Shown here piece by piece: positions 49,419-58,922 of a stretch of DNA of 64,000 nt. Source of the stretch: PBB1 sp046154125 (GTDB lineage Bacteria; Pseudomonadota; Gammaproteobacteria; Burkholderiales; Burkholderiaceae_C); assembly GCA_046154125.1 (NCBI GenBank), contig JBJXEJ010000115.1:1-64000 (forward strand), written 5' to 3'. The translations under genes were made by a program, and so were the position numbers. The notes beneath the pieces are model-generated. The model did not search any database. It saw nothing but the letters and a program-made list of their open reading frames with translations, and was not told where the DNA came from. The number at the start of each line of letters is the position of its first letter. The stretch's first letter is position 1.

Positions 49419-50804
49419 ATGGCTTCCACCCTCACCGAACGACTGAGTCGCGCCGTCAAGACGATGCGCGGCCAGGCCCGCATCACCGAATCGAACGTGC
49501 AGGACATGCTGCGTGAAGTTCGCATGGCGCTGCTCGAGGCCGATGTCGCGCTGCCGGTCGTGCGTGACTTCATCGCGCGTGTCAAGGACAAGGCGCTTGG
49601 CGCCGAAGTGGTGGGTTCGCTGTCTCCGGGGCAGGCGCTGGTCGGAATCGTCAACCGCGAACTCGCGGCGACGATGGGCAGCAACGACATCGGCGTCGAC
49701 GGCCGCAACGCTGCCGATATCAACCTGACGACGCAACCGCCCGCGGTGATCCTGATGGCCGGCCTGCAGGGCGCCGGCAAGACGACGACGACAGCCAAGC
49801 TCGCCAAGCACCTGATCGAGAAGCGCAGGAAGAAGGTGCTGACGGTGTCGGCCGACGTCTACCGGCCGGCTGCGATCGAGCAGCTGAAGACAGTGACGAA
49901 GCAGGCCGGCGCCGAGTGGTTTCCGTCGACGGCAAGCGACAAGCCGATCGACATCGCGAACGCCGCGCTCGACTACGCGCGCAAGCACTACTTCGACGTG
50001 CTGCTGGTCGACACCGCAGGCCGGCTGGCCATCGATGAGGCACTGATGGCCGAGATCAGCGCGCTGCACGCTGCGCTGAAGCCGATCGAGACGCTGTTCG
50101 TCGTCGACGCGATGCAGGGCCAGGACGCGATCAACACCGCGAAGGCATTCAAGGAAGCGCTGCCTATCACTGGCATCGTGCTGACCAAGATGGACGGCGA
50201 TTCACGCGGCGGCGCAGCGCTGTCGGTGCGGCAGATCACCGGCGCCCCGATCAAGTTCGCCGGCGTCAGCGAGAAGATCGACGGGCTCGAAGTCTTCGAC
50301 GCCGATCGCCATGCCGGTCGCATCCTCGGCATGGGCGACATCGTCGCACTGGTCGAGCAAGTGACCCAGGGCGTCGATATCGCTGCGGCGCAGAAGCTCG
50401 CCGACAAGGTCAAGTCGGGCGATGCTTTCGACCTCAACGATTTCCTTCAGCAGATCTCGCAGATGAAGAAGATGGGCGGCCTGGCCGGTCTGATGGACAA
50501 GCTGCCAACGCAGATGACCGCCAAGGCGGGTGCTGTCGACATGGACCGCGCCGAGCGCGACGTGCGCCGCATGGAAGGCATGATCTGCTCGATGACGCCG
50601 CTGGAGCGCCGAAAGCCTGAACTGCTGAAGGCCACCCGCAAACGCCGCGTCGCGGCTGGTGCCGGCGTTCAGGTGCAGGAGGTGAACCGCATGCTCAACC
50701 AGTTCGAGCAGATGCGCGACATGATGAAGAAGATGCGGGGCGGCGGAATGATGAAGATGATGAAGCGACTCGGTGGCATGAAGGGCATGGGTGGCATGCG
50801 CTGA
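49419..50804 (+). CDS. ffh: Signal recognition particle protein Ffh
   Basis: Ffh with 4.5S RNA brings nascent membrane proteins to FtsY. The 461-residue protein has an N domain, a GTPase domain with the P-loop GLQGAGKTTTTAKLAK, DTAGRL (G3), TKMDGD (G4), and a Met-rich M domain ending MMKMMKRLGGMKGMGGMR. It is convergent with ftsY, with an 18-base gap, so both halves of the SRP pathway lie together. Confidence 0.97.
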   Translation: MASTLTERLSRAVKTMRGQARITESNVQDMLREVRMALLEADVALPVVRDFIARVKDKALGAEVVGSLSPGQALVGIVNRELAATMGSNDIGVDGRNAADINLTTQPPAVILMAGLQGAGKTTTTAKLAKHLIEKRRKKVLTVSADVYRPAAIEQLKTVTKQAGAEWFPSTASDKPIDIANAALDYARKHYFDVLLVDTAGRLAIDEALMAEISALHAALKPIETLFVVDAMQGQDAINTAKAFKEALPITGIVLTKMDGDSRGGAALSVRQITGAPIKFAGVSEKIDGLEVFDADRHAGRILGMGDIVALVEQVTQGVDIAAAQKLADKVKSGDAFDLNDFLQQISQMKKMGGLAGLMDKLPTQMTAKAGAVDMDRAERDVRRMEGMICSMTPLERRKPELLKATRKRRVAAGAGVQVQEVNRMLNQFEQMRDMMKKMRGGGMMKMMKRLGGMKGMGGMR

Positions 50805-50822
50805 CCGCGCGCCCGCGCGTGG

Positions 50823-51896
50823 TCAACCGAGCAGCGCCGTCGCGAACTCTCTCGCATCGAAGGTTTCCAGGTCTTCGAGCTTTTCGCCGACCCCGATGAA
50901 ATAGACCGGCACCGGCCCGGTGGCGCCGGTCTCGCCCGCACCGCGTCCCCGCTCGCGCGCCCACAACGCGATCGCCGCCAGTACACCGCCCTTGGCCGTT
51001 CCGTCGAGCTTGGTGACGATCAGGCCGGTCAGCTGCAAGGTGTCGTCGAAGGCCTTGACCTGCGCCAGCGCGTTCTGCCCGGTGTTGCCGTCGACGACCA
51101 GCAGCACCTCGTGCGGCGCACCTGCCTGGGCCTTGCCGATCACGCGCTTGACCTTGCGCAGTTCTTCCATCAGATGCAGCTGTGTCGGCAGGCGTCCGGC
51201 GGTGTCCGCGATCACCACATCGCAGCCACGCGCCTGGCCCGCAGAGACGGCATCGAAGGTGACCGACGACGGATCGCCGCCTTCCTGGCTGACGATCTCG
51301 ACGCTGTTGCGTCCGGCCCAGACCTCCAGTTGCTCCTTCGCAGCCGCGCGGAAGGTGTCGGCTGCGGCCAGCAGCACCTTCTGCCCGCCTTCAGCGAGGT
51401 GACGGGTCAGCTTGCCGATGCTGGTGGTCTTGCCAGCGCCGTTGACGCCAACGACCATGATCACGGTCGGCGTGTGCTCGCCCACCGTGAGCGGCCGCTG
51501 AAGCGGTTGCAGCAACTCGGTGATCGCCTCGATCAGCAACGCCTTGACGGCCGCCGGGTCGGTGACGCGCGCGTCCTTGACACGCATCTTCAGGTCGGCC
51601 AGCAGGTACTCGGTCGCCTTCACGCCGGCGTCGGCCAGCAGCAGTGCGGACTCCAGGTCTTCGTAAAGCGCGTCGTCGATCTGGGTGCCGGTGAACACCT
51701 GCGCGATGCCCGATCCGGTCTTGCGCAGGCCGGCGCGCAGCTTGTCGAGCCAGCTTCGGCGCTCCGGAACCGCAGCAGCAGCCGCGGGCACCGCCTGTGC
51801 GCTCACCAGCAAGGGCGCCTCGACGAGGATCGGATCGGGGTTCGATGCGGCAATCGGCGCGGCCGGTGGTGTCTTCTTCTTGAAAAAGCTGAACAT
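50823..51896 (-). CDS. ftsY: Signal recognition particle receptor FtsY
   Basis: FtsY is the membrane-associated GTPase that pairs with Ffh. The 357-residue protein has a short acidic N-terminal part (MFSFFKKKTPPAAPIAASN onward), the NG domain with P-loop GVNGAGKTTSIGKL, DTAGRLPTQ and TKLDGTAKGG, and an end PVYFIGVGEKLEDLETFDAR. The start ATG 51894-51896 is used since longer frames would run into the tRNA-Met promoter. Confidence 0.96.
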   Translation of the reverse strand: MFSFFKKKTPPAAPIAASNPDPILVEAPLLVSAQAVPAAAAAVPERRSWLDKLRAGLRKTGSGIAQVFTGTQIDDALYEDLESALLLADAGVKATEYLLADLKMRVKDARVTDPAAVKALLIEAITELLQPLQRPLTVGEHTPTVIMVVGVNGAGKTTSIGKLTRHLAEGGQKVLLAAADTFRAAAKEQLEVWAGRNSVEIVSQEGGDPSSVTFDAVSAGQARGCDVVIADTAGRLPTQLHLMEELRKVKRVIGKAQAGAPHEVLLVVDGNTGQNALAQVKAFDDTLQLTGLIVTKLDGTAKGGVLAAIALWARERGRGAGETGATGPVPVYFIGVGEKLEDLETFDAREFATALLG

Positions 51897-51972
51897 GCGA
51901 TGCGGGGTTGGCGAGCGCTGAAGGATCCGGGCCGGCGTCACCGGGCGGCGGTTGGAGCAGCCCAGAGCCGGC

Positions 51973-51978
51973 TATAAT
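51973..51978 (+). promoter_or_regulatory. -10 element of tRNA-Met promoter
   Basis: A perfect TATAAT lies at 51973-51978, about 12 bases before the tRNA. Upstream a TTGGAG (51952-51957) is spaced by 15 bases, slightly short, so the -35 is uncertain. Confidence 0.55.
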
Positions 51979-51989
51979 TGTGGGCTTGA

Positions 51990-52066
<77 letters not shown>

Positions 52067-52076
52067 GATTTCCGAT

Positions 52077-52110
52077 CGGCTCCGCGTCTTCACGACCCGG
52101 AGCCGTTTTC
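52077..52110 (+). terminator. Intrinsic terminator of tRNA-Met
   Basis: CGGCTCCG (52077-52084) and CGGAGCCG (52098-52105) form an eight-base stem followed by TTTTC. It ends the tRNA transcript before the next gene. Confidence 0.75.
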
Positions 52111-52180
52111 ATCTGTGCCCCTGCCACAAGGCCCGGGCGCAGACTCAAGAGAACGTCAACGACAGCCACTGGACGACACC

Positions 52181-52570
52181 ATGTACCGCTGTATCGCCTT
52201 GTTCGCCACCCTCGCCATCACCAGCGCCGCGACCAGTTGGGCGCAGGATCTGCCAACCAGACTGTTCCCTCGGAGTGCACTGCGTGGCGAGGTCACGTTC
52301 GGCGTGCCGCCAGAGGTGACGCTGAATGGTGCGCCGGCCCGGCTGTCTCCGGGTGCCCGTCTGCGGGCACAGAACAACATGATGGTGCTGTCCGGCACCC
52401 TGACCGGGACCAAGCAGACGGTTCACTACACGCTGGAGAACACCGGCCTGATCAAGGACCTGTGGATCCTGCGCGATGAAGAGAAAGCGAACAAGCCGTG
52501 GCCCAAGACACCCGAGCAAACGGCGACATGGAGCTTCGACCCCGGCACCCAGACCTGGACCAAGCCATGA
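52181..52570 (+). CDS. Small exported protein of unknown function
   Basis: The 129-residue protein has a signal peptide (MYRCIALFATLAITSAATSWA, cleavage near residue 21) and a short mature domain. Its LRGEVTFGVPPEVTLNGAPA and NTGLIKDLWILRDEEKAN segments recur in small betaproteobacterial periplasmic proteins of unknown function. No lipobox is seen. The stop overlaps the miaB start in ATGA, so it is translated with miaB. Confidence 0.7.
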   Translation: MYRCIALFATLAITSAATSWAQDLPTRLFPRSALRGEVTFGVPPEVTLNGAPARLSPGARLRAQNNMMVLSGTLTGTKQTVHYTLENTGLIKDLWILRDEEKANKPWPKTPEQTATWSFDPGTQTWTKP

Positions 52571-53910
52571 CGGCGCCCGGCACCGGCAAGAAGGTCTTCA
52601 TCAAGACCTTCGGTTGCCAGATGAACGAGTACGACTCGGACAAGATGGTGGACGTGCTTCGGCAGGCCGATGGGTACGAGACGACCTTGGATGTCGAACA
52701 GGCCGACCTGATCCTCTTCAACACCTGCTCGGTGCGCGAGAAGGCACAGGAGAAGGTGTTCAGCGACCTCGGCCGAGTCAAGCACCTGAAGGCCAAGGGT
52801 GTGCTGATCGGCGTGGGCGGCTGCGTGGCGAGCCAGGAAGGTGCCGCCATCATCGAGCGGGCGCCCTACGTGGACGTGGTGTTCGGGCCGCAGACGCTGC
52901 ACCGGCTGCCTGACCTGCTGAACCGCCGCAACACACTGGAGCGCGCGCAGGTCGACATCAGCTTCCCCGAGATCGAGAAGTTCGACCACCTGCCGCCGGC
53001 CCGCGTCGAAGGCGGCAGTGCTTACGTGTCGATCATGGAAGGTTGCTCGAAATACTGCAGCTACTGCGTCGTGCCCTATACCCGCGGGGAAGAGGTGTCG
53101 CGACCGTTCGATGACGTTCTGGGCGAAGTCGCCGGGCTGGTCGACCAGGGCGTCAAGGAAGTCACGTTGCTCGGTCAGAACGTCAACGCCTACCGCGGCG
53201 CGATGGGACGTGAAACCGGCGAGATCGCCGACCTCGCCTTGCTGATCGAGTACGTGGCCGAGATCCCGGGTGTCGAGCGCATCCGCTACACGACAAGCCA
53301 CCCGAACGAGTTCACGCAGCGGCTGATCGACGTCTATGCCAAGGTGCCGCAGCTCGTCGATCACCTGCATTTGCCGGTGCAGCACGGCAGCGACCGCATC
53401 CTGATGGCGATGAAGCGCGGCTACACGGCGATGGAATACAAGAGCACGGTGCGCAAGCTGCGCGCAGTGCGGCCCAACCTGAGGCTGTCGAGCGATTTCA
53501 TCGTCGGCTTTCCCGGCGAGTCCGACGACGACTTCGAGAAGATGATGAAGCTCATCGGCGATGTCGGTTTTGACACCAGCTTCAGCTTCGTCTTCAGTCC
53601 GCGACCGGGAACGCCGGCCGCCAACCTGTACGACGACACGCCACCAGCGATCAAGCTGCAGCGGCTGCAACGGCTGCAAGCTGCCATCGAAGGGCACGCA
53701 CAGCACATCAGTCAGACGATGGTCGGCACCCGTCAGCAGATCCTGGTGGAAGGTCCTTCGCGCAAGGACCCGGACGAGTTGATGGGACGAACCATCTGCA
53801 ACCGCAAGGTCAACTTCAAGGGGCCGTCGCGTCTGATCGGTCAGTTGATCGAAGTGTCGGTGACGCAGGCCAACCCGAATTCGCTGCGCGGCGACGCGGT
53901 CATGGCCTGA
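52567..53910 (+). CDS. miaB: tRNA-2-methylthio-N6-dimethylallyladenosine synthase
   Basis: MiaB is a radical SAM enzyme that adds a methylthio group to i6A37 of tRNA. The 447-residue protein has the N-terminal cluster motif TFGCQMNEYDSDKM, NTCSVREKAQEKVFS, the radical SAM CxxxCxxC (EGCSKYCSYCVVPYTRG) and a C-terminal TRAM-like domain. ATG 52567 fits the overlap with the gene before. Confidence 0.97.
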   Translation: MTAPGTGKKVFIKTFGCQMNEYDSDKMVDVLRQADGYETTLDVEQADLILFNTCSVREKAQEKVFSDLGRVKHLKAKGVLIGVGGCVASQEGAAIIERAPYVDVVFGPQTLHRLPDLLNRRNTLERAQVDISFPEIEKFDHLPPARVEGGSAYVSIMEGCSKYCSYCVVPYTRGEEVSRPFDDVLGEVAGLVDQGVKEVTLLGQNVNAYRGAMGRETGEIADLALLIEYVAEIPGVERIRYTTSHPNEFTQRLIDVYAKVPQLVDHLHLPVQHGSDRILMAMKRGYTAMEYKSTVRKLRAVRPNLRLSSDFIVGFPGESDDDFEKMMKLIGDVGFDTSFSFVFSPRPGTPAANLYDDTPPAIKLQRLQRLQAAIEGHAQHISQTMVGTRQQILVEGPSRKDPDELMGRTICNRKVNFKGPSRLIGQLIEVSVTQANPNSLRGDAVMA

Positions 53911-53937
53911 GCAGGCGTGCCCAGGGATCAGCCAAAC

Positions 53938-54210
53938 TCAGCGGCGTCGTGTACTCCACCACAGACTGGCAGTGCACGCGAACACCATGCCAGCGTAGGT
54001 GACCATCCTGCCGTCATGGCCGGTCACGATGAGTCCCGCAAGACACACGATCAGGTTCGCCACTGCCGCACCGACACACAACCGCGTCCAGGTCCGGTCC
54101 CGAAGCTGGCTGCGCCAAATCAGCTTGGCCCCAGTGGCGCTGATGGCAGCGAGCAGCAGGGCCGGGGCCGAAAAATTGGAAACATGCCACACGAGGGCGA
54201 GGAAATTCAT
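53938..54210 (-). CDS. Small membrane protein (function unknown)
   Basis: The 90-residue protein starts MNFLALVWHVSNFSAP and contains three hydrophobic stretches (about 12-30, 42-62, 68-84) with a very short basic end. It is typical of small betaproteobacterial membrane proteins beside hemA. The long frame to 54816 overlaps hemA and is rejected. Function is unknown. Confidence 0.6.
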   Translation of the reverse strand: MNFLALVWHVSNFSAPALLLAAISATGAKLIWRSQLRDRTWTRLCVGAAVANLIVCLAGLIVTGHDGRMVTYAGMVFACTASLWWSTRRR

Positions 54211-54325
54211 GGCTTGGAACTGCCGCTGGGGTTCAATGATGGCTGCGCGTGCGCCGGCCCGGGATGGATCGGGTGTAACGCGGTAGGCTGGAATCTCGGA
54301 TTGCTGTAAATTTTGCCTGACAGAT

Positions 54326-55648
54326 ATGAGCGTATTTACCCTGGGACTGAACCACGCCACCGCGCCGATCGACCTGCGCGGACGCTTTGCCTTTTCAGCG
54401 GAACAACTGGCGCCGACGCTTCGTGCCTTCCGCCAGCGCTTGCAGCGCTCACCGGAAGCAGCGCTGGTCTCGACCTGCAACCGGACCGAACTGTACGTCG
54501 GCGCTGATGCCAGTCTGGTGACTCCTGCGTTCGAATGGTTGGCCGAGGTCGGTGGCATGTCGGGTTCAGCGCTGCGCGAACATGCGTATGTGCTCGAGAA
54601 CGAAGCAGCGGCACGCCACGCGTTCCGGGTTGCCAGCGGGCTCGACTCGATGGTGCTGGGCGAGCCCCAGATCCTCGGACAGATGAAACAGGCCGTGCGC
54701 GAAGCCGACACTGCGGGCACGCTCGGCACCACCTTGCACCAGATGTTCCAGCGCTCCTTCGCAGTGGCAAAAGAGGTTCGCACATCCACCGAGATCGGAT
54801 CGCATTCGATCAGCATGGCTGCTGCGTCGGTGCGGCTCGCTTCTCAACTCTTCGAGGACCTGAGCGAGCTCAAGGTACTGTTCGTAGGCGCGGGCGAGAT
54901 GATCGAACTGGTCGCCACCCATTTCGCGGCGAGAAAGCCCCGGTCGATGGCGCTGGCCAATCGAACCCGGGAACGCGGTGAAAAGCTCGCCAGCAAGTTC
55001 GACGCCGAAGTGCTGCCGCTGGCCGATCTGCCACAGCGTCTGAGCGAGTTCGATGTGGTGATTTCCTGTACCGCCAGCACCCTGCCGATCATCGGACTGG
55101 GGGCGGTCGAGCGGGCGCTGAAGGCACGCAAGCGGCGGCCGATGTTCATGGTCGACCTCGCGGTTCCGCGCGACATCGAGCCCGAGGTCAGCCGCTTGTC
55201 CGACGTCTATCTGTATACCGTGGATGACCTGTCCTCGTTGGTTCAGATCGCTGGCGAGAAGCGGCAGGCGGCCGTTCAGCAGGCCGAGGCCATCATCGAG
55301 ACCGGCGTCCAGGGTTTCGTCAACTGGCTGGGGCAGCGCGGAACGGTGCCGCTGATCCAGGCGCTGAACGCCCAGGCCGAGGAATGGCGGGCTGTCGAAA
55401 TTGCGCGAGCGCGCAAGCTGCTGACCAAGGGCGAAAGCATCGATGCTGTGCTCGAGTCGCTGTCTCGGGGGCTGACGCAGAAAATGCTGCACGGGGCGCT
55501 GGTGGAATTGAATGCCACCGACGGCAGCAACCGCGTCGAGTTGACGCACACGGTGTCACGCCTGTTTCTGCGAAACAGCGGCAACACGAACAGGGCGACA
55601 CTCGCGGCTGGACCGAACGCCTCCGATTCCGACGCCTCCTTGCTGTAG
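54326..55648 (+). CDS. hemA: Glutamyl-tRNA reductase
   Basis: HemA makes glutamate-1-semialdehyde, the first committed step of haem synthesis in the C5 pathway. The 440-residue protein has the nucleophile motif STCNRTELYV with the catalytic Cys, EPQILGQMKQAVREA, SHSISMAAASVRLASQLF and an NADPH domain (VLFVGAGEMIELVATHFA). It is followed by prfA at 96 bases, the typical hemA-prfA-prmC order. Confidence 0.97.
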   Translation: MSVFTLGLNHATAPIDLRGRFAFSAEQLAPTLRAFRQRLQRSPEAALVSTCNRTELYVGADASLVTPAFEWLAEVGGMSGSALREHAYVLENEAAARHAFRVASGLDSMVLGEPQILGQMKQAVREADTAGTLGTTLHQMFQRSFAVAKEVRTSTEIGSHSISMAAASVRLASQLFEDLSELKVLFVGAGEMIELVATHFAARKPRSMALANRTRERGEKLASKFDAEVLPLADLPQRLSEFDVVISCTASTLPIIGLGAVERALKARKRRPMFMVDLAVPRDIEPEVSRLSDVYLYTVDDLSSLVQIAGEKRQAAVQQAEAIIETGVQGFVNWLGQRGTVPLIQALNAQAEEWRAVEIARARKLLTKGESIDAVLESLSRGLTQKMLHGALVELNATDGSNRVELTHTVSRLFLRNSGNTNRATLAAGPNASDSDASLL

Positions 55649-55744
55649 CGCCACGTCGCCGACCGGGCGGCCTGTGGTGAATGTCCGTCATCGGGCAGCA
55701 CTGCAGGCACCTTTCGAGCGGCACAGCCCCACTCCCGGACTCCG

Positions 55745-56842
55745 ATGAAAGCCTCCCTTCGACAACAGTTCGAGCGACTGGCCATGCGGCTCAACGAACT
55801 GGAGGCCACGCTTGCAGACCCATCCGTGGCCGGCGACATGCAGCGCTTCCGTGCGCTGAGTCGCGAGCACGCCGAAGCAGACAGCGTGGTCGGCTTGTTC
55901 CGCCAGTACGAAGCGCGTGAGGCCGATGCGGCCTCGGCACGAACGATCCTGGATCGCTCGGACGATGACCCCGAAATGGCGCAGATGGCTCGCGACGAAG
56001 TCGCGTCCGCCGAAGCCGAAGCAGGACGCCTGCACCAGGCGTTGCAGACAGCTTTGCTGCCTCGCGACCCGGACGATGCGCGCAATGCCTTTCTAGAGAT
56101 TCGTGCCGGCACGGGTGGTGATGAGTCGGCGCTGTTCGCGGCCGACATCGCACGCATGTACCTGCGTCACGCCGAACGCCACGGGTGGAAGACCGAGCTG
56201 ATGTCCGAAAGCGTCTCCGACCTCGGCGGCTACAAGGAAGTGGTGATCCGGATCGAAGGAGACGGCGTGTACGGCCAGCTCAAGTTCGAATCGGGCGGGC
56301 ATCGCGTGCAGCGCGTGCCCACCACCGAGACGCAGGGGCGCATCCACACGAGCGCCTGTACGGTTGCGGTGCTTCCGGAGTCGGATGCCGCAGAGGAGGT
56401 CCAGCTCAACCCGGCGGAGTTGCGCATCGATACCTTCCGGGCCAGTGGCGCAGGTGGGCAGCACGTCAACAAGACTGACAGCGCGATACGCATCACGCAC
56501 CTGCCGACCGGTCTTGTTGCGGAATGCCAGGACGATCGTTCCCAGCACCGCAACAAGGCCAAGGCCATGGCGGTACTCGCAGCAAGACTGCGCGACAAGG
56601 ACCGCAGCGAGCGGGCTGCCAAGGATGCTGCCACGCGCAAGGGCTTGATCGGAACCGGCGACCGCAGTGATCGCATCCGCACTTACAACTTTCCACAGGG
56701 CCGGCTGACCGATCACCGAATCAACCTGACGCTCTACAAGCTCCAGTCGGTGCTCGACGGCGATCTCGACGAGGTCGTCGCGGCTTTGCAGGCCGCGAGC
56801 GCAGCCGAGCAACTGGCACTGCTTGAAAGCGGCGACGCATGA
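55745..56842 (+). CDS. prfA: Peptide chain release factor 1
   Basis: RF1 ends translation at UAA and UAG. The 365-residue protein has the codon-recognition region, with the GGQ motif in ASGAGGQHVNKTDSAIRITH and the RIRTYNFPQGRLTDHRINL end. Its GGQ glutamine is the expected target of PrmC, encoded next; the genes overlap by four bases (56839-56842). Confidence 0.97.
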   Translation: MKASLRQQFERLAMRLNELEATLADPSVAGDMQRFRALSREHAEADSVVGLFRQYEAREADAASARTILDRSDDDPEMAQMARDEVASAEAEAGRLHQALQTALLPRDPDDARNAFLEIRAGTGGDESALFAADIARMYLRHAERHGWKTELMSESVSDLGGYKEVVIRIEGDGVYGQLKFESGGHRVQRVPTTETQGRIHTSACTVAVLPESDAAEEVQLNPAELRIDTFRASGAGGQHVNKTDSAIRITHLPTGLVAECQDDRSQHRNKAKAMAVLAARLRDKDRSERAAKDAATRKGLIGTGDRSDRIRTYNFPQGRLTDHRINLTLYKLQSVLDGDLDEVVAALQAASAAEQLALLESGDA

Positions 56843-57723
56843 CCGACATCCAGGCAGGCGAAGCAAGCCCGCCCGAGGCGTTGTCCATTGCGCGGGCCCT
56901 GACGTCAGCAGCGGCTTGTGGCGTTGATCGGCTGGATGCGCAATGGATGCTCGAGAAGCTGTTCGGTCAGTCGCGGGCATGGTTGATCGCACACGATGAC
57001 TCGCTTCTCGGCGAAGACCAGCGCGTGCGATACACCCACTGGTTGAGCCGCCGCGCGGCCGGCGAGCCGCTGGCCTATCTTTTCGGCGAAAAAGAGTTTC
57101 AGGGACTTCGATTGCGAGTCGGACCGCAGGTTCTGATCCCACGCCCCGACACAGAAACGCTCGTCGAATGGGGACTGGAGTTGCTGACCGGGGATTTGTC
57201 GGTCATCGAGGCGCCCCAGGTCGTCGATCTGGGCACCGGCAGTGGGGCCATCGCCTTGGCGATCAAGCATCGCTGTGCGGGCGCCGCGCTGACAGCCGTC
57301 GATATCAGTGCTACGGCACTGGAAGTTGCCCGCAGCAACGCCATGGATCTCGGCCTGACCGTCGGTCTGGTGAGGGGCAGTTGGTGGTCCGCGCTGAGGG
57401 GACGGCGTTTCGACCTGGCGCTGTCCAACCCACCCTACATCGCGCCCGGGGACGAACATTTGGCCGCGCTTCGCCACGAGCCGCAGATCGCCCTGGTTTC
57501 CGGCGAGCACGGTTTGTCGGATCTGCACCAGATCGTCGATGGAGCATCGGAGCATTTGACCGCCGGCGGTTGGCTGCTGCTGGAACATGGACACGATCAG
57601 GCGGAGGCGGTCCGTCAGCGCCTTGGCGTGGCCGGCTTCGAGGACGTGCAGACGCGCCTCGATCCGGCAGGCTTGGAGCGTTGCTCCGGCGGTCGACTTG
57701 GCACCAGTCAGCTGGGTCGCTGA
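56839..57723 (+). CDS. prmC: Release factor glutamine methyltransferase
   Basis: PrmC methylates the GGQ glutamine of RF1 and RF2. The 294-residue protein has a helical N-terminal domain and a methyltransferase domain with VVDLGTGSGAIALAIKH (motif I) and the catalytic LSNPPYI. It overlaps prfA by four bases and is translationally coupled to its substrate gene. Confidence 0.96.
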   Translation: MTDIQAGEASPPEALSIARALTSAAACGVDRLDAQWMLEKLFGQSRAWLIAHDDSLLGEDQRVRYTHWLSRRAAGEPLAYLFGEKEFQGLRLRVGPQVLIPRPDTETLVEWGLELLTGDLSVIEAPQVVDLGTGSGAIALAIKHRCAGAALTAVDISATALEVARSNAMDLGLTVGLVRGSWWSALRGRRFDLALSNPPYIAPGDEHLAALRHEPQIALVSGEHGLSDLHQIVDGASEHLTAGGWLLLEHGHDQAEAVRQRLGVAGFEDVQTRLDPAGLERCSGGRLGTSQLGR

Positions 57724-57910
57724 TCACGCCGGCGAAGCGCCATGGCTTGCTGAGCCCGCTTGGGGGTGAAATCCGGACCACCATCGTTCGGCCCCCACTC
57801 CCGATTGGATGGACGTGTGAGGGATTTCCCAACAGGGGCCCCACGGACTGTGCGCGATGGTCGTAGGATGGAGGTGCGCATTTCCGATTCACTCACCCGG
57901 GAGCACGACC

Positions 57911-58495
57911 ATGCGGATCAGTTACGCACGCATTTCGAGTGTGGCCTTCGTTTTGGCGGTGGCTTCGGCCTGGTGTCAGGAGGGTCAGGGTCTTGATCCG
58001 TCAAGCAACGGGTGGCTCACGGGCCAGTGGCAGGCACGGATCGAGTTCAACCACGGCATGGGGCACTCCAGCTACGCCGACCCGTACAACATTGCTGCGC
58101 ACGCTCACGGTATGCAGCGGCCCGGGCTGAGTGTCCTGGGCGATTTCTTTTTCAGGTCACCTTCAACCGAGACGACAGCCACTTCCAGCGGATTCCGCGC
58201 CACCAGCGGATTGATGGTCGGCCCGCGCAGTTTCGGAGCATCCGGCATTCCTTCGGGATGGTTGGATGGAAAGACCGGCGACAGCGGGGCCGTGCCCTAT
58301 TTCGGCGTGGGCTACACCGATGTTCCGGGTCGCGCGGGCTGGGGATTCACTGCCGACTTCGGATTGATGGCGATGAGCACGCGATCGTCAGTCAAGTTCG
58401 GATCGGCGCTCACAGGGCCTCAAAGCATTGACGATCTGCTGCGCGATCTGAGGCTGGCGCCGCTGCTTCAGCTCGGAGTCTCCTACTCGTTCTGA
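57911..58495 (+). CDS. Putative outer-membrane beta-barrel protein
   Basis: The 194-residue protein has a signal peptide (MRISYARISSVAFVLAVASAW) and alternating strands with aromatic residues, ending in SVSYSF-like VSYSF, the usual aromatic end of outer-membrane beta-barrels. The chain GVGYTDVPGRAGWGFTADFG and the pattern YPFFGVGY recall small OmpW/OprF-like proteins found near prmC in betaproteobacteria. Function is unknown. It follows prmC by 187 bases that hold no clear promoter. Confidence 0.65.
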   Translation: MRISYARISSVAFVLAVASAWCQEGQGLDPSSNGWLTGQWQARIEFNHGMGHSSYADPYNIAAHAHGMQRPGLSVLGDFFFRSPSTETTATSSGFRATSGLMVGPRSFGASGIPSGWLDGKTGDSGAVPYFGVGYTDVPGRAGWGFTADFGLMAMSTRSSVKFGSALTGPQSIDDLLRDLRLAPLLQLGVSYSF

Positions 58496-58585
58496 GTCCT
58501 TGAGCGAGACAACCGGGGCGCGCCAAAGGCCACGCGATCTCGTGTAATCTCGCGCCTCCTGAAATATGCCTTTGTGGAGACTCCC

Positions 58586-58897
58586 ATGAACGACGTGCAC
58601 AAGCGAATCGACGACTTGGTCAAGGGGAACGAGGTGGTTCTCTTCATGAAAGGAACTGCCCAGTTCCCGATGTGCGGCTTTTCCGGCCGAGCCATCCAGA
58701 TCCTGAAGGCCTGCGGTGCCACGAACGTGAAGACATTCAACGTTCTTGAGGATGAAGAGGTTCGCCAGGGAATCAAGGGATATGCCAACTGGCCGACCAT
58801 TCCGCAGTTGTATGTGAAGGGCGAGTTCGTCGGAGGATCGGACATCATGTCCGAGATGCATGAGGCGGGTGAGCTTCAAGCCTTGTTGAAGAGCTGA
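58586..58897 (+). CDS. grxD: Monothiol glutaredoxin Grx4
   Basis: Grx4-type proteins carry and transfer 2Fe-2S clusters. The 103-residue protein has the monothiol active site CGFS (30-33, in FPMCGFSGRA), ANWPTIPQLYV with the cis-Pro and GGSDIMSEM for glutathione. ATG 58586 follows GTGGAGA; an upstream in-frame ATG at 58574 is less likely. It is followed by ubiX. Confidence 0.96.
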   Translation: MNDVHKRIDDLVKGNEVVLFMKGTAQFPMCGFSGRAIQILKACGATNVKTFNVLEDEEVRQGIKGYANWPTIPQLYVKGEFVGGSDIMSEMHEAGELQALLKS

Positions 58898-58922
58898 GCC
58901 GAGCCGAGCCGACCCACGGCGA

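Noticed and set aside
54211..54816. Extended frame making the small membrane protein near 53938 much longer
   Set aside because: The extra part is antisense to hemA and has no homology; the membrane protein starts at ATG 54208-54210.
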